From JBKHYG01 sp046565595 (lineage in GTDB: Bacteria; Actinomycetota; AC-67), in assembly GCA_046565595.1 (NCBI GenBank), contig JBKHYG010000002.1, positions 1-27,614 of the forward strand: DNA of 27,614 nt. The letters are read 5' to 3'. Below the pieces are notes generated by a model that saw only the letters and a program-made list of their open reading frames with translations, did not search any database and was not told the DNA's origin. A program made the translations under genes and the position numbers. This document shows, piece by piece, positions 8,305 to 15,818 of this stretch; position 1 is the first letter of the stretch, and the number at the start of each line of letters is the position of its first letter.

Positions 8305-8311
8305 GCTCGCT

Positions 8312-8317
8312 TCCTCC
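8312..8317 (-). promoter_or_regulatory. ilvB ribosome binding site that decides the start
   Basis: GGAGGA lies seven bases before the ATG at 8304 and directly after the hydrolase stop codon (8320-8322). It places the ilvB start at 8304 and not at the GTG at 8319. Confidence 0.75.
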
Positions 8318-8319
8318 AC

Positions 8320-8907
8320 TCAGACCCGTTCGCTTGCTCGAGAGAGTTCCTTCACGATCTCATCGGCGGGAGCCACCCGGCACCCAAGGGTACGCAGGTC
8401 GATGAAGTTGGCCTGACGGGTGTCTGGGATCGCGGTCGCGATCGCGTCTTCGGCCAGGACCGTCTCGTAGTCGTAACAGACCGCGTCGACGGCGGTCGCG
8501 CGGACGCTGGCGTGAAGGCTCACCCCAGCAAGGACCAGACGCTCGATGTTGGCGCGTCGCAGCAACAGGTCGAGTTCGGTCCCTAGGAACCCAGAGAAGC
8601 GACGCTTCAGCACCACCGGCTCGTCGCGCTCGGGATAGAGGCGATCGATCGGACTCATCCCCCACGAGTCTTGGACGGCCAGGCCATTGCCCTCGACGAA
8701 CATCGGGACCCTAGAGAGTTCGGCATCCCACCCGTCTGCTCGATGAGACCGGATCACCTGGATCACCGGCGCCCCCTCGTCACGGAAACGGCGCTGGAGA
8801 CCCTCCATCACATCTGCCCGGTGCGCGGCATCGGGCACGAACAGGCTCCCCTCGGGATGAGCGAGGTCGTTCTGCATATCGATGATGATCAGCGCTGTCT
8901 TCGACAC
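8320..8907 (-). CDS. Isochorismatase-family hydrolase with Ser at the nucleophile position
   Basis: The 195-residue protein has the isochorismatase/nicotinamidase fold: the opening TALIIIDMQNDL with the catalytic Asp D10, the Lys K101 (VVLKRRFSGF), and the segment LVLAGVSLHASVRATAVDA. In cysteine amidases of this family the last segment carries the nucleophilic Cys before V-x-x-T-A; here that position is Ser (S134, codon AGC). PhzD, a true isochorismatase that splits a vinyl ether, also has Ser there, so this protein is unlikely to be a normal nicotinamidase or carbamoylsarcosine amidase. The real substrate is unknown. It is the first gene of the ilvBNC operon, 15 bases ahead of ilvB, which hints at a link with branched-chain amino acid metabolism or merely a shared promoter. 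The GTG start at 8907 has GGGAGGA a few bases upstream. Confidence 0.85.
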   Translation of the reverse strand: MSKTALIIIDMQNDLAHPEGSLFVPDAAHRADVMEGLQRRFRDEGAPVIQVIRSHRADGWDAELSRVPMFVEGNGLAVQDSWGMSPIDRLYPERDEPVVLKRRFSGFLGTELDLLLRRANIERLVLAGVSLHASVRATAVDAVCYDYETVLAEDAIATAIPDTRQANFIDLRTLGCRVAPADEIVKELSRASERV

Positions 8908-8920
8908 CGTTCCTCCCGAC

Positions 8921-8948
8921 TTGGCGGTAGGTCGACTGCGGCTAGCCT
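8921..8948 (+). promoter_or_regulatory. Candidate promoter of the polysaccharide deacetylase
   Basis: TTGGCG (8921-8926) and TAGCCT (8943-8948) are separated by 16 bases. TAGCCT fits the actinobacterial -10 pattern TAnnnT. It ends nine bases before the ATG at 8958, so the transcript would have almost no leader. This is motif matching by eye only. Confidence 0.35.
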
Positions 8949-8949
8949 A
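8944..8949 (-). promoter_or_regulatory. Candidate -10 of the hydrolase-ilvBNC operon
   Basis: On the minus strand 8949-8944 reads TAGGCT, again TAnnnT, about 36 bases before the GTG at 8907. The -35 region is weak (GGGACG at 17-base spacing). It overlaps the plus-strand -10 because TAGCCTA is nearly symmetrical. Support is limited to this motif and its position between divergent genes. Confidence 0.3.
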
Positions 8950-8957
8950 AAGGTTCC

Positions 8958-9860
8958 ATGCGGTCGCGTCCCCAGGGTTCCTGGCAGCACCACCGACGCA
9001 TCCAACGAACACTCGTCTACGGCGTATCGGTGTTCATGCTCGTGGCCCTGATCCCCTCCATAAGACCAGCCGCCAGCGCGCCTACCAGGGCTGCTTGGGA
9101 ACATCAGGCACAGGGCTTCGTGCCGTCCAGCGATAGAGATGTCCTGGCCTTCTACGGGGCCAAGGACCGCATCCGACCAGAGGCTCCCGTCGAGGCGACC
9201 AGGCAACGCTGGATGCCCTTCCCCCGGTTGGTCCAACGAATCCGAACCCGAGAGCGGGTCGTGTTCATCACCATCGACGACGGTTGGTACCGCGATTGGC
9301 GCTTGGTGAAGTTGTTACGCCGCGAGCGTTTCCCGGTGACCCTCTACCTGACGGAGGCAGCTACGCGAGGCCCTCGAGCCGACTACTTCTCGGCACTGCA
9401 GGCCGCGGGCGCCTCGATCCAGAACCACTCGGTCAACCACCCCGATCTGCGACGGCTGGGTCCGGTCGGGATCCGTAAGGAACTCTGCCGAGCGAACCGG
9501 CTGATGCACCGGCGCTTCGGTGTTCGTGCCAACAGCATGCGTCCGCCGTACGGCGCTCTGAAGCCGGCGGTCTTCCCAGCGGCAAGGAGGTGCGGCCTCG
9601 CTTCGGTGGTCATGTGGTCCAAGGAGGTCCGCTACGGACGGATGATCGGCGAAGGGGCGCCGCGTCTGCGTGCGGGCGACATAGTGCTGCTTCACTTCCG
9701 GCCAGAGCTGCGGGATGACCTCGAGGTGCTTCGTAGACAGATGCGACGCCAGGGGCTGAGACCAGCAAGGCTCGAGGACTACCTGCCGGGCGGAAGTCGC
9801 GCTCCTGCCAGGACGGCTCCTGCCAGGACGGCTCCTACTCCCAGACCGCGCCGCGGCTAG
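8958..9860 (+). CDS. Polysaccharide deacetylase (NodB domain), exported
   Basis: This is a carbohydrate esterase family 4 type protein of 300 residues, expected to remove N- or O-acetyl groups from a cell-wall or surface glycan. A basic N-terminus and a hydrophobic segment (about 19-35), with a possible cleavage site near ASA (39-41), indicate export or anchoring. NodB motifs are in order: TIDDG (105-109; D107 and D108 for catalysis and metal), HSVNH (157-161; metal His H157 and H161), RPPYG (195-199) and DIVLLHF (241-247). The C-terminus is a disordered Arg/Pro/Ala tail from a 15-base tandem repeat. It starts 50 bases from the divergent hydrolase gene, and its last 26 bases overlap the end of ilvD on the other strand. 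The true substrate (peptidoglycan or other glycan) cannot be told. Confidence 0.9.
   Translation: MRSRPQGSWQHHRRIQRTLVYGVSVFMLVALIPSIRPAASAPTRAAWEHQAQGFVPSSDRDVLAFYGAKDRIRPEAPVEATRQRWMPFPRLVQRIRTRERVVFITIDDGWYRDWRLVKLLRRERFPVTLYLTEAATRGPRADYFSALQAAGASIQNHSVNHPDLRRLGPVGIRKELCRANRLMHRRFGVRANSMRPPYGALKPAVFPAARRCGLASVVMWSKEVRYGRMIGEGAPRLRAGDIVLLHFRPELRDDLEVLRRQMRRQGLRPARLEDYLPGGSRAPARTAPARTAPTPRPRRG
9801..9836 (+). repeat. 15-base tandem repeat in the deacetylase tail
   Basis: GCTCCTGCCAGGACG occurs at 9801-9815 and 9816-9830, followed by a partial third copy (9831-9836). Being a multiple of three, it encodes repeated Ala-Pro-Ala-Arg-Thr units and could change copy number without a frameshift. 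A third copy would approach the ilvD stop on the opposite strand. Confidence 0.85.
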
Positions 9861-11502
9861 CCGAACCCACGCCCCTGGAGTATTTGCCCAGCAGTCCCTC
9901 GGTGTAGCGCGGCTCTGGCGGTTTCCATCCAGCTTTGCGATCATCGAGTTCGCGCGGCTCGATGTTGATGTCCAAGGTTCGAGCAGGGATGTCGAGGATG
10001 ATCTCGTCTCCCTCCTCGACGAGCGCGATCGGCCCGCCCTCGATGGCTTCGGGAGCCACATGCGCGACCATGAAACCATGGGTTGCGCCACTGAACCGCC
10101 CATCGGTGATCAGGCAAACATCCTTGGCCAGGCCGCGCCCGTTCAGCGCTGCCGTGACCGCGAGCATCTCGCGCATGCCGGGTCCGCCCTTTGGGCCCTC
10201 GTAGCGGATGATGATCATGTCGCCCGCGTTGATGCGGCCAGATACGACCGCTTCCATGCAGGCTTCCTCGGTGTCGAAGACCCGAGCAGGTCCGCGTACG
10301 ACCTTGGATTCCTGACCGGCGACCTTCGCGACGGCTCCTTCCGGGGCCAGCGAACCCTTCACGATCGCGAGCCCACCTGAGGGCTGGATCGGGTCGTTGA
10401 AGGGTCGAACGACCGTGGGGTCGCTAGGCCCGGCGACGCCTTCGAGGTTCTCTGCGACGGTCTTGCCTGTGACGGTGAGCGCGTCTCCGTGCAGCAAGCC
10501 AGCGTCGAGTAACTCGCGCATGACCGCCGGGATGCCGCCGGTCCGGTCAAGATCGAGCATCACGAACCGACCCCAGGGTTTCATGTCAGCCAGTACGGGT
10601 GTGCGCCGGTTGATGGCATCGAAGTCGTCGATGGTCAGGTCCGCCTTCGCGGCATGCGCGATCGCGAGCAGATGTAGGACCGCGTTCGTCGAGCCTCCGC
10701 ACGCCACCACGACCGTCACCGCGTTCTCGAAGGCTTCGCGCGTGAGGATGTCTCGGGGACGGATACCTGCCTGGAGCAGAGGGACGACGGCTTCGCCGCT
10801 CATCCGGGCGAACTCGTCCCGAGCCTCACTGACCGCGGCCGGGCCGCTGGATCCAGGCAGACTCAGTCCAAGCGCCTCGATCGCTGAAGCCATCGTGTTC
10901 GCGGTGAACATGCCTCCACAAGAGCCGGCACCGGGACATGCGGAGCGCTCGAGTTCCAGGAGCTGCTCGTCGGTCATCGTGCCGGCCGCGTGGGATCCGA
11001 CAGCTTCGAACACATCCTGGATCGTCACATCTCGACCTTCGAATGTGCCAGGCAGGATCGTTCCGCCGTAGAGGAAGATCGAGGGGATGTTCAGCCGAGC
11101 AGCTCCGATCACCATGCCCGGCAGACTCTTATCGCAGCCCGCGATTGTGACCAACGCATCGAAACGCTCCGCGATCGCGACGACCTCGACCGAGTCAGCG
11201 ATGACCTCTCTAGAGACCAGAGACGCCCGCATGCCTTCGTGCCCCATGGCGATCCCGTCGCTAACAGCGATGGTCGTGTATTCGACCGGCACGGCCCCGC
11301 CTGCACGCACTCCCTGCTTGGCGGTCTGTGCGAGGCGCTGCAGGTGAACATTGCAAGGGGTGACCTCGTTACCCGAGCTCGCGACCCCGACCTGAGGCTT
11401 GGTCAGATCCTCTTCGCTCAGACCCACCGCACGCAGCATCGCGCGCGCAGGGGCCCGCTGAGGCCCCTCGGTCACATCACGGCTGCGGTGGCGCGGATCC
11501 AT
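9835..11502 (-). CDS. ilvD: Dihydroxy-acid dehydratase
   Basis: It dehydrates 2,3-dihydroxyisovalerate and 2,3-dihydroxy-3-methylvalerate to the 2-oxoacids of valine and isoleucine, the step after IlvC. The 555-residue protein belongs to the IlvD/Edd family. The iron-sulfur ligands fit C50 (NEVTPC), C123 (AGCDKSLPGM) and C195 (CPGAGSCGGMFTANTM). The C-terminus SASRGAV is also typical. The start is the ATG at 11502, just after MDPRHRS became recognisable; the frame stays open upstream but only inside the preceding gene. A GGAG lies in the last codons of the DUF3352-like gene, which stops two bases earlier. It is the last gene of the long minus-strand run and its 3' end overlaps the convergent deacetylase by 26 bases. 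Confidence 0.97.
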   Translation of the reverse strand: MDPRHRSRDVTEGPQRAPARAMLRAVGLSEEDLTKPQVGVASSGNEVTPCNVHLQRLAQTAKQGVRAGGAVPVEYTTIAVSDGIAMGHEGMRASLVSREVIADSVEVVAIAERFDALVTIAGCDKSLPGMVIGAARLNIPSIFLYGGTILPGTFEGRDVTIQDVFEAVGSHAAGTMTDEQLLELERSACPGAGSCGGMFTANTMASAIEALGLSLPGSSGPAAVSEARDEFARMSGEAVVPLLQAGIRPRDILTREAFENAVTVVVACGGSTNAVLHLLAIAHAAKADLTIDDFDAINRRTPVLADMKPWGRFVMLDLDRTGGIPAVMRELLDAGLLHGDALTVTGKTVAENLEGVAGPSDPTVVRPFNDPIQPSGGLAIVKGSLAPEGAVAKVAGQESKVVRGPARVFDTEEACMEAVVSGRINAGDMIIIRYEGPKGGPGMREMLAVTAALNGRGLAKDVCLITDGRFSGATHGFMVAHVAPEAIEGGPIALVEEGDEIILDIPARTLDINIEPRELDDRKAGWKPPEPRYTEGLLGKYSRGVGSASRGAVWE

Positions 11503-11504
11503 GC

Positions 11505-13070
11505 TCACTCCGCGTACGCCAGGGTCATGGTGAAGATCTGATCGCCGGATTCGTAACGGGAACGCATCGCGAAGCCATCGAAGACGGCGAAGAACGGCGC
11601 GGCCTCGTCGGGGATCAAGTTCCGGATCGCGTCGAAGTTCACGAAGCCTTGTGCGGCTACCTCGGTCCCGCCGGGAAGCAGACGCTTGTACATCGGACCA
11701 GCCGCGAGGGTGGATGCTGGATCGAGGATCTCGTCGACATAGCCCGGAGAAGGTGACACGATCAGGCGGGAACCGTCGGTCTTTATGCGCACGCGGTTGC
11801 CCTCGATGGTGAGCACCATGTCGTCGTCTGGACCTTTGAGGCTCAGGTCTTCGCTGGCGGCGCCCGCGATGGCCGCCAAACTGCGCAACTTCTTGAGGGT
11901 CGCTGTCATGGCGTCGGGGTCGGTCGCGTCGATGATCGCGGCGAACTCGCCGATCTGAGGATCGCCGACGATGATCGCCGTCTCCCCTCCCAGCCAAGAC
12001 AGGAAGTCGTCCTCGAGGCTCAACCCGAACTGCTGGAGCAACGCATCTGGCTCGGTGCCCGCCTCTTGCTCGAAGGCGGGAGCGACCTGACGGATCACCT
12101 CGGCCAGGTCGAAGAAACTGATAGCTCCGAGCGTCGACCCGGGAGCTGCATCCATCAGCGCTGGGATTCCGCTGGTGCCGCGCAGGGCCGCGGTTCCGAC
12201 GCCGGTCAGGACGATACCTTCATCCGCCATCCGGATCCCCAGCACGCCAGGATCGTTCGTGCCCAGCGTCCCAAGATCCAGGCCGAAGCTCCGTTGCTCC
12301 GTCAGAGACCTCGGGTCTAGTCGCACCAGGACGATGCCATCCCCACCGACCTTGCCGCGCTGTTGCTGGAAGGCTCGATCCCTGATCAAGGGATCGTTGG
12401 AGGCGTCCTGCTGAAGACGACCTATCGCCCCCTGGTTGGCCGCGATGTACGCCCACCCCTTCGAAACTTCTGTAGCCGTCTCGGAGTCTGGAAGCTTCTT
12501 CAGGCTCTCCTCGGCTGCTTGATCATCGTCAGACTGCAGGAGCACGACCGCGGTGTTCTCTGCATCGTTGAGGTCCTGGACCGCGACCGCGATCTGCGCA
12601 CCGAGCCAGGGTTCGACCTCTTGGTAGGTGAGGCCGCCCGGTGCGCCCTCGAACATCTGTCGCAGCGCGTTATCGACCAGATCCTCGGCCATCTCGCGAC
12701 CACCCGGCAGACGATCGGCGAAATCTCGGACGGCTCTCTGCTGTTCGATGCTTGGCTCTAGCGTCACCTGCACGAACAGATCCGTTGTCCTTGGGACCCT
12801 CGCCGCTGCGGGATCGGTTGCGCCGGAGTTGTTCAGGAACACGATCGTCCCGACAGTGCCGAGAGCCAGTATCAGCAGGGCCGCAACGATGACCTTGCCG
12901 GCCTTTGAGCCGCTGGCCTCGTAGACGACGGTCTCGGTTTCGGCCGGAAGAGGTGCCGCAGGCGCCGATGTCGGCTCGGGGGGTTCGAGTGAAGGTGTTT
13001 CGCCCCCATCCGCTGATGCGTCGGCTGGCAGTTCCTCTGGCGGTTGGTTCTCGCGGTCGTGTTCGCTCAC
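11505..13070 (-). CDS. Membrane-anchored DUF3352-like protein
   Basis: I recognise this 521-residue protein only as resembling the actinobacterial DUF3352 type, whose function is unknown. The N-terminal 55 or so residues are acidic and Pro-rich, probably cytoplasmic and disordered. A single hydrophobic helix follows (about 58-79, VIVAALLILALGTVGTIVF), then a large domain of about 430 residues, probably extracytoplasmic, with repeated alpha/beta stretches such as LGAQIAVAVQDLND and LGGETAIIVGDP that look like an internal duplication. No catalytic motif is visible. The GTG at 13070 is chosen because GGAGG (13076-13080) lies five bases upstream; a longer reading to 13109 would overlap the upstream gene. 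It is 28 bases after the NicO-type gene and two bases before ilvD, so it is co-transcribed with both. Confidence 0.72.
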   Translation of the reverse strand: MSEHDRENQPPEELPADASADGGETPSLEPPEPTSAPAAPLPAETETVVYEASGSKAGKVIVAALLILALGTVGTIVFLNNSGATDPAAARVPRTTDLFVQVTLEPSIEQQRAVRDFADRLPGGREMAEDLVDNALRQMFEGAPGGLTYQEVEPWLGAQIAVAVQDLNDAENTAVVLLQSDDDQAAEESLKKLPDSETATEVSKGWAYIAANQGAIGRLQQDASNDPLIRDRAFQQQRGKVGGDGIVLVRLDPRSLTEQRSFGLDLGTLGTNDPGVLGIRMADEGIVLTGVGTAALRGTSGIPALMDAAPGSTLGAISFFDLAEVIRQVAPAFEQEAGTEPDALLQQFGLSLEDDFLSWLGGETAIIVGDPQIGEFAAIIDATDPDAMTATLKKLRSLAAIAGAASEDLSLKGPDDDMVLTIEGNRVRIKTDGSRLIVSPSPGYVDEILDPASTLAAGPMYKRLLPGGTEVAAQGFVNFDAIRNLIPDEAAPFFAVFDGFAMRSRYESGDQIFTMTLAYAE

Positions 13071-13075
13071 TGGTT

Positions 13076-13080
13076 CCTCC
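13076..13080 (-). promoter_or_regulatory. Ribosome binding site of the DUF3352-like gene
   Basis: GGAGG lies five bases before the GTG at 13070, in the 28-base gap after the transporter gene. It decides the start. Confidence 0.65.
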
Positions 13081-13098
13081 CCTGCGTCAACGCCGAGC

Positions 13099-14373
13099 CT
13101 AACCGCCACTCGTTACGCGGAGAGCAAGCAGCACTGCGACGCCGATGAATACGACACCTGCCAGCTTCGGAGCAAGCACGACGAGCCTGTGATCGGCGTT
13201 GACGACTCGGCCGACCAATACAGCGAGCGCAGCGACACCGAAGGCGACCAGACCCAAACCGATGCTGAAGGCTGTTATCAACGCGACACCCAGCAGAAGG
13301 CGATCCAGAGCAACCGCGAGGAAGCCAACAGCGAATGCCTCCGGACCGGGTATCAGGCCGCCGATGAGGCCGATCGCTGCTAGACGGCCCAAGGTCAATT
13401 CTCGAGTTCCGGTCGCCCGACCGCGACTATCGCGCCCGATGTCAGTTGCATGATCGCCGCTATCTGATCGGTGATGGTGGTCACCATCCGCGTGGCTGTG
13501 CGTTTCGACCTTGCGACCAACCAGAAGCGCAAGGCCGAGACCAAATGCCAACAGCGCCGTGATGCCCTCGAGCCAGGGAACGACCTTCTCGGGCAGCAAT
13601 TGATCGACGCTAGCCGCTACGGCCGCGAGCGCGAGCGTCGAAACCCCGTGAGCGGCGGCGACAATCGCTGCCAGGAGTGCTGCCTGCCTCATGGTTCCGC
13701 GCGACCCCGCGAGATACGCCGCCGCAAGGGTCTTCCCGTGCCCGGGCGTGAGCCCGTGAACCATGCCAAGCAACACAGCCAGCCCGAATGCGAAGAGGAT
13801 CCCTCCGCCCCTACCCCGGACGAGATCCTCTAGGCGGCCTTGTGCGTCAGGGTCCTCTTCACCGATCGGCTGTTCAGCGGTGACGAACGAGAACTCGGCG
13901 GTCGGCTGCTCGGATGTCAGTGTCGCGCGCACAGGGCCCTGCTCGGTGGAAGCCTCGAGCACATGGATGTAGTTCGGGCTCACATCATGCAAGAGGGTTA
14001 CGGTGACGGTCAGCCGCTCGGGCGCCGCACCACAGTTCGCGTCGAAACCGGTCGCGTATCCGGTCGCCACCTGTGCGACGCCGACCACCGTGAGCTGGCA
14101 GGGCTCGTCGGCGACCAGCAGCAAACGGCGCTGGATGTAGGCCTGGAAGGCGGGTTCTTCGCCGAAGGTCTCGGGCCGTCGCGGGCCGAAACCAAGCTCG
14201 GATCCGAGCGCGGCGGCATCGTCGGCGGCGATCACCCATGACCCGCGGACGCCGTCCGCGTCCCGCCCGAGGATCAAGACCGGACGCTGCCCCTTCGGGT
14301 GAGCGCCGACGCTGGCTGGTATCGCGACGACCGTCACCGCCAGCAGCAGCGCGGCAAGCAGCCTCCGCTTCAC
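13099..14373 (-). CDS. NicO/RcnA-type nickel-cobalt transporter
   Basis: The 424-residue protein has a signal peptide (1-24, ending VGA), an extracytoplasmic domain (about 25-188, with Cys92 and Cys114 that might form a disulfide) and then about six membrane helices. The first helix region carries HGLTPGHGKTLAAAYLAGSRGT (from 206), the hallmark of the NicO family. A later GGLIPGPEA (from 338) corresponds to the second conserved loop. Between them, residues 292-308 form a His/Asp-rich cytoplasmic loop, typical of metal transporters. Family members import or export Ni2+ or Co2+; the direction and metal are not decided by this sequence, and some relatives carry other solutes. The GTG at 14373 overlaps the gatB stop (GTGA, 14370-14373). 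Its place behind gatB is probably operon convenience and not a functional link. Confidence 0.82.
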   Translation of the reverse strand: MKRRLLAALLLAVTVVAIPASVGAHPKGQRPVLILGRDADGVRGSWVIAADDAAALGSELGFGPRRPETFGEEPAFQAYIQRRLLLVADEPCQLTVVGVAQVATGYATGFDANCGAAPERLTVTVTLLHDVSPNYIHVLEASTEQGPVRATLTSEQPTAEFSFVTAEQPIGEEDPDAQGRLEDLVRGRGGGILFAFGLAVLLGMVHGLTPGHGKTLAAAYLAGSRGTMRQAALLAAIVAAAHGVSTLALAAVAASVDQLLPEKVVPWLEGITALLAFGLGLALLVGRKVETHSHADGDHHHRSDSGDHATDIGRDSRGRATGTRELTLGRLAAIGLIGGLIPGPEAFAVGFLAVALDRLLLGVALITAFSIGLGLVAFGVAALAVLVGRVVNADHRLVVLAPKLAGVVFIGVAVLLALRVTSGG

Positions 14374-15818
14374 GCTTCCAATCGCTCCCCCAGGACCCGC
14401 TTGACCGCATCGGGCGCGCCTCGGCCTCGTGCCGCGCGCATGACCTGGCCCATGAGGAAGCCCATCAGCTTCTCCTCACCGGCCTTGAAGCGGGCTACCT
14501 CGTCGGGGTGGCTGGACAGGACCTCATCGACCAGCGGAACGAGCGCGTCATCGTCGGACACCTGGGTCAGGCCCTCGGTCTCCACGATGTCCATAGGGGT
14601 GCGGCCTTCCTCGTATGCGCGCTGGAAGGCCCGCTTGGCGGTGTTCAGGTTGACCTTCCCCGCTCCTACCGCGTCTATCAGAGTTGCCAGATCGGTCGCT
14701 TCGACCTTGGAAGCCGAGATGTCGTCGCCCCTTGCGTTGAGTGCTCGAGCAAGTTCGCCGGCCATCCAGATCGCCGCATCGCGGGCCGCAACTCCGTGCG
14801 CCAACAGCTGGTCGAAGTATCCGACCGATTCGATCGAGGCAGCCACCACACCGATCTGCTCCGGGGTGAGGCCATGTTCTGAAGCCAGACGCTCCCGCCG
14901 CTGACGCGGGAGCTCGGGCAACATCGCGCGCATGCGATCGACCCACTGATCATCGACCGAGATGGGGACCATGTCGGGTTCTGGGAAGTAGCGATAATCC
15001 ATCGCTTCCTCCTTCGAGCGCAGCGTCGCGGTCTGCCCGGTCGACTCCTCGAAATGGCGGGTCTCCTGAACGATCCGCTGGCCGGCTTCGAGCATCGCCG
15101 TCTGACGATCGATCTCGGCAGAGATGGCTCGACCCAGGCTGCGGATCGAGTTGAGGTTCTTGATCTCGACCTTGGTTCCGTACTCAGACGCTCCGACCGG
15201 ACGCAGCGAGATGTTGGCGTCGCAGCGCATCGAGCCTTCCTCCATGCGAGCATCCGAGACGCCCAAGGTCTTCACGATCGAGCGCAGTTCGGTCAGGTAC
15301 GCCTGAGCCTGTTCGGCGCTACGGATGTCGGGACGGCTGACGATCTCGACGAGCGGGATGCCAGCACGGTTGTAGTCCAGCAACGAATACTCGGCATCGG
15401 CGATGCGACCGCTCGCTCCTACATGTAGCGACTTCCCGGTGTCCTCTTCCATATGGGCCCGCTCGATGCCGATCGAGACCTGCTCGCCCTCGACCTGGAC
15501 CTCGAGATGGCCGTCCAAGCACAAGGGCAGGTCGTACTGCGAGATCTGATAGTTCTTCGGCATGTCGGGATAGAAGTAGTTCTTGCGATGGAATATCGAG
15601 TGCGCTGCGATCGTGCAGTCCAACGCCAGCCCGATCCGCATCAGCGCTTCTATGGCAGCACGGTTGGGAACCGGCAAGGTTCCCGGCTGACCGAGACAGA
15701 CCGGACAGGTCTGCGTGTTGGGCTCCTTGCCGAAATCGGTCGCGCATGCACAGAACATCTTCGATGCGGTGTTCAACTCGACATGCACCTCGAGCCCGAT
15801 GACGACCTCGTAGCTCAT
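14370..15818 (-). CDS. gatB: Asp-tRNA(Asn)/Glu-tRNA(Gln) amidotransferase subunit B
   Basis: GatB binds the mischarged tRNA, phosphorylates the Glu or Asp side chain with ATP, and uses ammonia from GatA to make Gln-tRNA(Gln) or Asn-tRNA(Asn). The 482-residue length is usual. The N-terminus YEVVIGLEVHVEL is diagnostic. C23, C25, C38 and C41 (CACATDFG, TCPVC) form the zinc site. The C-terminal YqeY-like tail domain runs from about 335 to the end. The ATG follows GGAGG and overlaps the gatA stop (ATGA, 15815-15818). The order gatC-gatA-gatB with 4-base overlaps supports equal production of the three subunits. Confidence 0.98.
   Translation of the reverse strand: MSYEVVIGLEVHVELNTASKMFCACATDFGKEPNTQTCPVCLGQPGTLPVPNRAAIEALMRIGLALDCTIAAHSIFHRKNYFYPDMPKNYQISQYDLPLCLDGHLEVQVEGEQVSIGIERAHMEEDTGKSLHVGASGRIADAEYSLLDYNRAGIPLVEIVSRPDIRSAEQAQAYLTELRSIVKTLGVSDARMEEGSMRCDANISLRPVGASEYGTKVEIKNLNSIRSLGRAISAEIDRQTAMLEAGQRIVQETRHFEESTGQTATLRSKEEAMDYRYFPEPDMVPISVDDQWVDRMRAMLPELPRQRRERLASEHGLTPEQIGVVAASIESVGYFDQLLAHGVAARDAAIWMAGELARALNARGDDISASKVEATDLATLIDAVGAGKVNLNTAKRAFQRAYEEGRTPMDIVETEGLTQVSDDDALVPLVDEVLSSHPDEVARFKAGEEKLMGFLMGQVMRAARGRGAPDAVKRVLGERLEA

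Noticed and set aside
8908..8957. Attenuator or T-box leader for the ilv operon
   Set aside because: The gap to the divergent gene is only 50 bases, with no leader peptide rich in Leu/Val/Ile codons, no specifier loop and no terminator hairpin.
9835..11997. A 720-codon reading of ilvD starting at 11997
   Set aside because: The extra 165 codons lie in a second frame of the DUF3352-like gene and have no IlvD similarity. The ATG at 11502 begins the family sequence.
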